NCBI GenBank assembly: GCA_948467675.1
Contig: CAOKFI010000023.1
Span: forward strand, 1-44,017
Reading direction: 5' to 3'
DNA from: an uncultured Porphyromonadaceae bacterium
GTDB lineage: Bacteria; Bacteroidota; Bacteroidia; Bacteroidales; Muribaculaceae
Length of the DNA: 44,017 nt
The position numbers and the translations under genes are program-made. The notes beneath the pieces were generated by a model. That model saw nothing but the letters and a program-made list of their open reading frames with translations. It was not told the DNA's origin and did no database searches. Below are positions 43,965-44,017 of this stretch, one piece after another. The first letter of the stretch is position 1; every line of letters begins with the position of its first letter.

Positions 43965-44017
43965 GCGGTAATAGCTCAGTTGGTAGAGCATCAGCTTCCC
44001 AAGCTGAGGGTCGCGAG
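43965..44017 (+). tRNA. tRNA-Gly (CCC), 3' end cut off
   Basis: Acceptor strand GCGGTAA, D arm AGCTCAGTTGGTAGAGC and anticodon stem TCAGC/GCTGA enclose loop TTCCCAA with anticodon CCC. The window ends at the start of the T arm. Confidence 0.88.

Noticed and set aside
1-44017. Mobile elements, CRISPR arrays, rRNA, phage or defence genes
   Set aside because: None was seen: no transposase or integrase motifs, no spaced repeats, and an order of core genes without insertions.

Overview
This window comes from the chromosome of a Bacteroidales bacterium, most likely a gut Muribaculaceae or close relative. The order is supported by several signs. Intergenic regions repeatedly carry the Bacteroidetes promoter pair (-33 TTTG, about 20 bp, -7 TAnnTTTG). 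There is a type IX secretion (type B) C-terminal domain protein, a TonB-dependent receptor with a carboxypeptidase-like N-terminal domain, and tig-clpP-clpX-recQ in the usual Bacteroidales order. The family-level guess is inference. The window is almost entirely core housekeeping DNA: I see no phage, insertion sequence, CRISPR array, rRNA operon or defence island. Its edges cut two tRNA genes (tRNA-His left, tRNA-Gly right).

Layout. 1-2.4 kb: tRNA-His end, tgt, and an LptF/LptG-type permease, closed by a 14-bp bidirectional terminator. 2.4-3.4 kb: a winged-helix regulator and a membrane protein, under a promoter with two near-identical palindromic operator candidates. 3.5-7.3 kb: lysC-lysA plus an NhaC-superfamily transporter, a plausible lysine synthesis and transport operon. 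7.3-13.9 kb: ftsE-like ATPase, hisIE-hisF-hisA-hisH, purU and recQ, all on the minus strand. 13.9-17.4 kb: clpX-clpP and trigger factor. 17.5-23.6 kb: a GH27 alpha-galactosidase-like enzyme, an Lrp/AsnC regulator, a TPR histidine kinase, an Ntn-type hydrolase and a small protein of unknown function. 23.6-28.6 kb (plus strand): thioesterase, dprA, nucleoside phosphorylase and a TonB-dependent receptor. 28.6-34.5 kb (minus): a four-gene run of a T9SS cargo protein, a lytic transglycosylase, uvrA, and a lipoprotein carrying a SecD-P1-like domain. 34.7-35.0 kb: a collapsed histidine-phosphatase pseudogene. 35-41.7 kb: a glycosyltransferase, two alpha/beta hydrolases, a lipoprotein, a long RelA/SpoT protein whose hydrolase HD motif is lost, and an unlisted 58-residue protein. 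41.8-43.8 kb: ligA.

The points most worth a second look are: the operator pair around the winged-helix regulator promoter; the NhaC-family gene as a candidate lysine transporter; a hairpin that appears to be both terminator and promoter at 23.1 kb; the free-standing SecD-P1-like lipoprotein behind uvrA; the internally deleted histidine phosphatase; TGT without its zinc cysteines; the hydrolase-dead RSH protein; and the 58-residue ORF. No wholly new multi-gene system is evident. All assignments were made by reading the sequence, without database searches.
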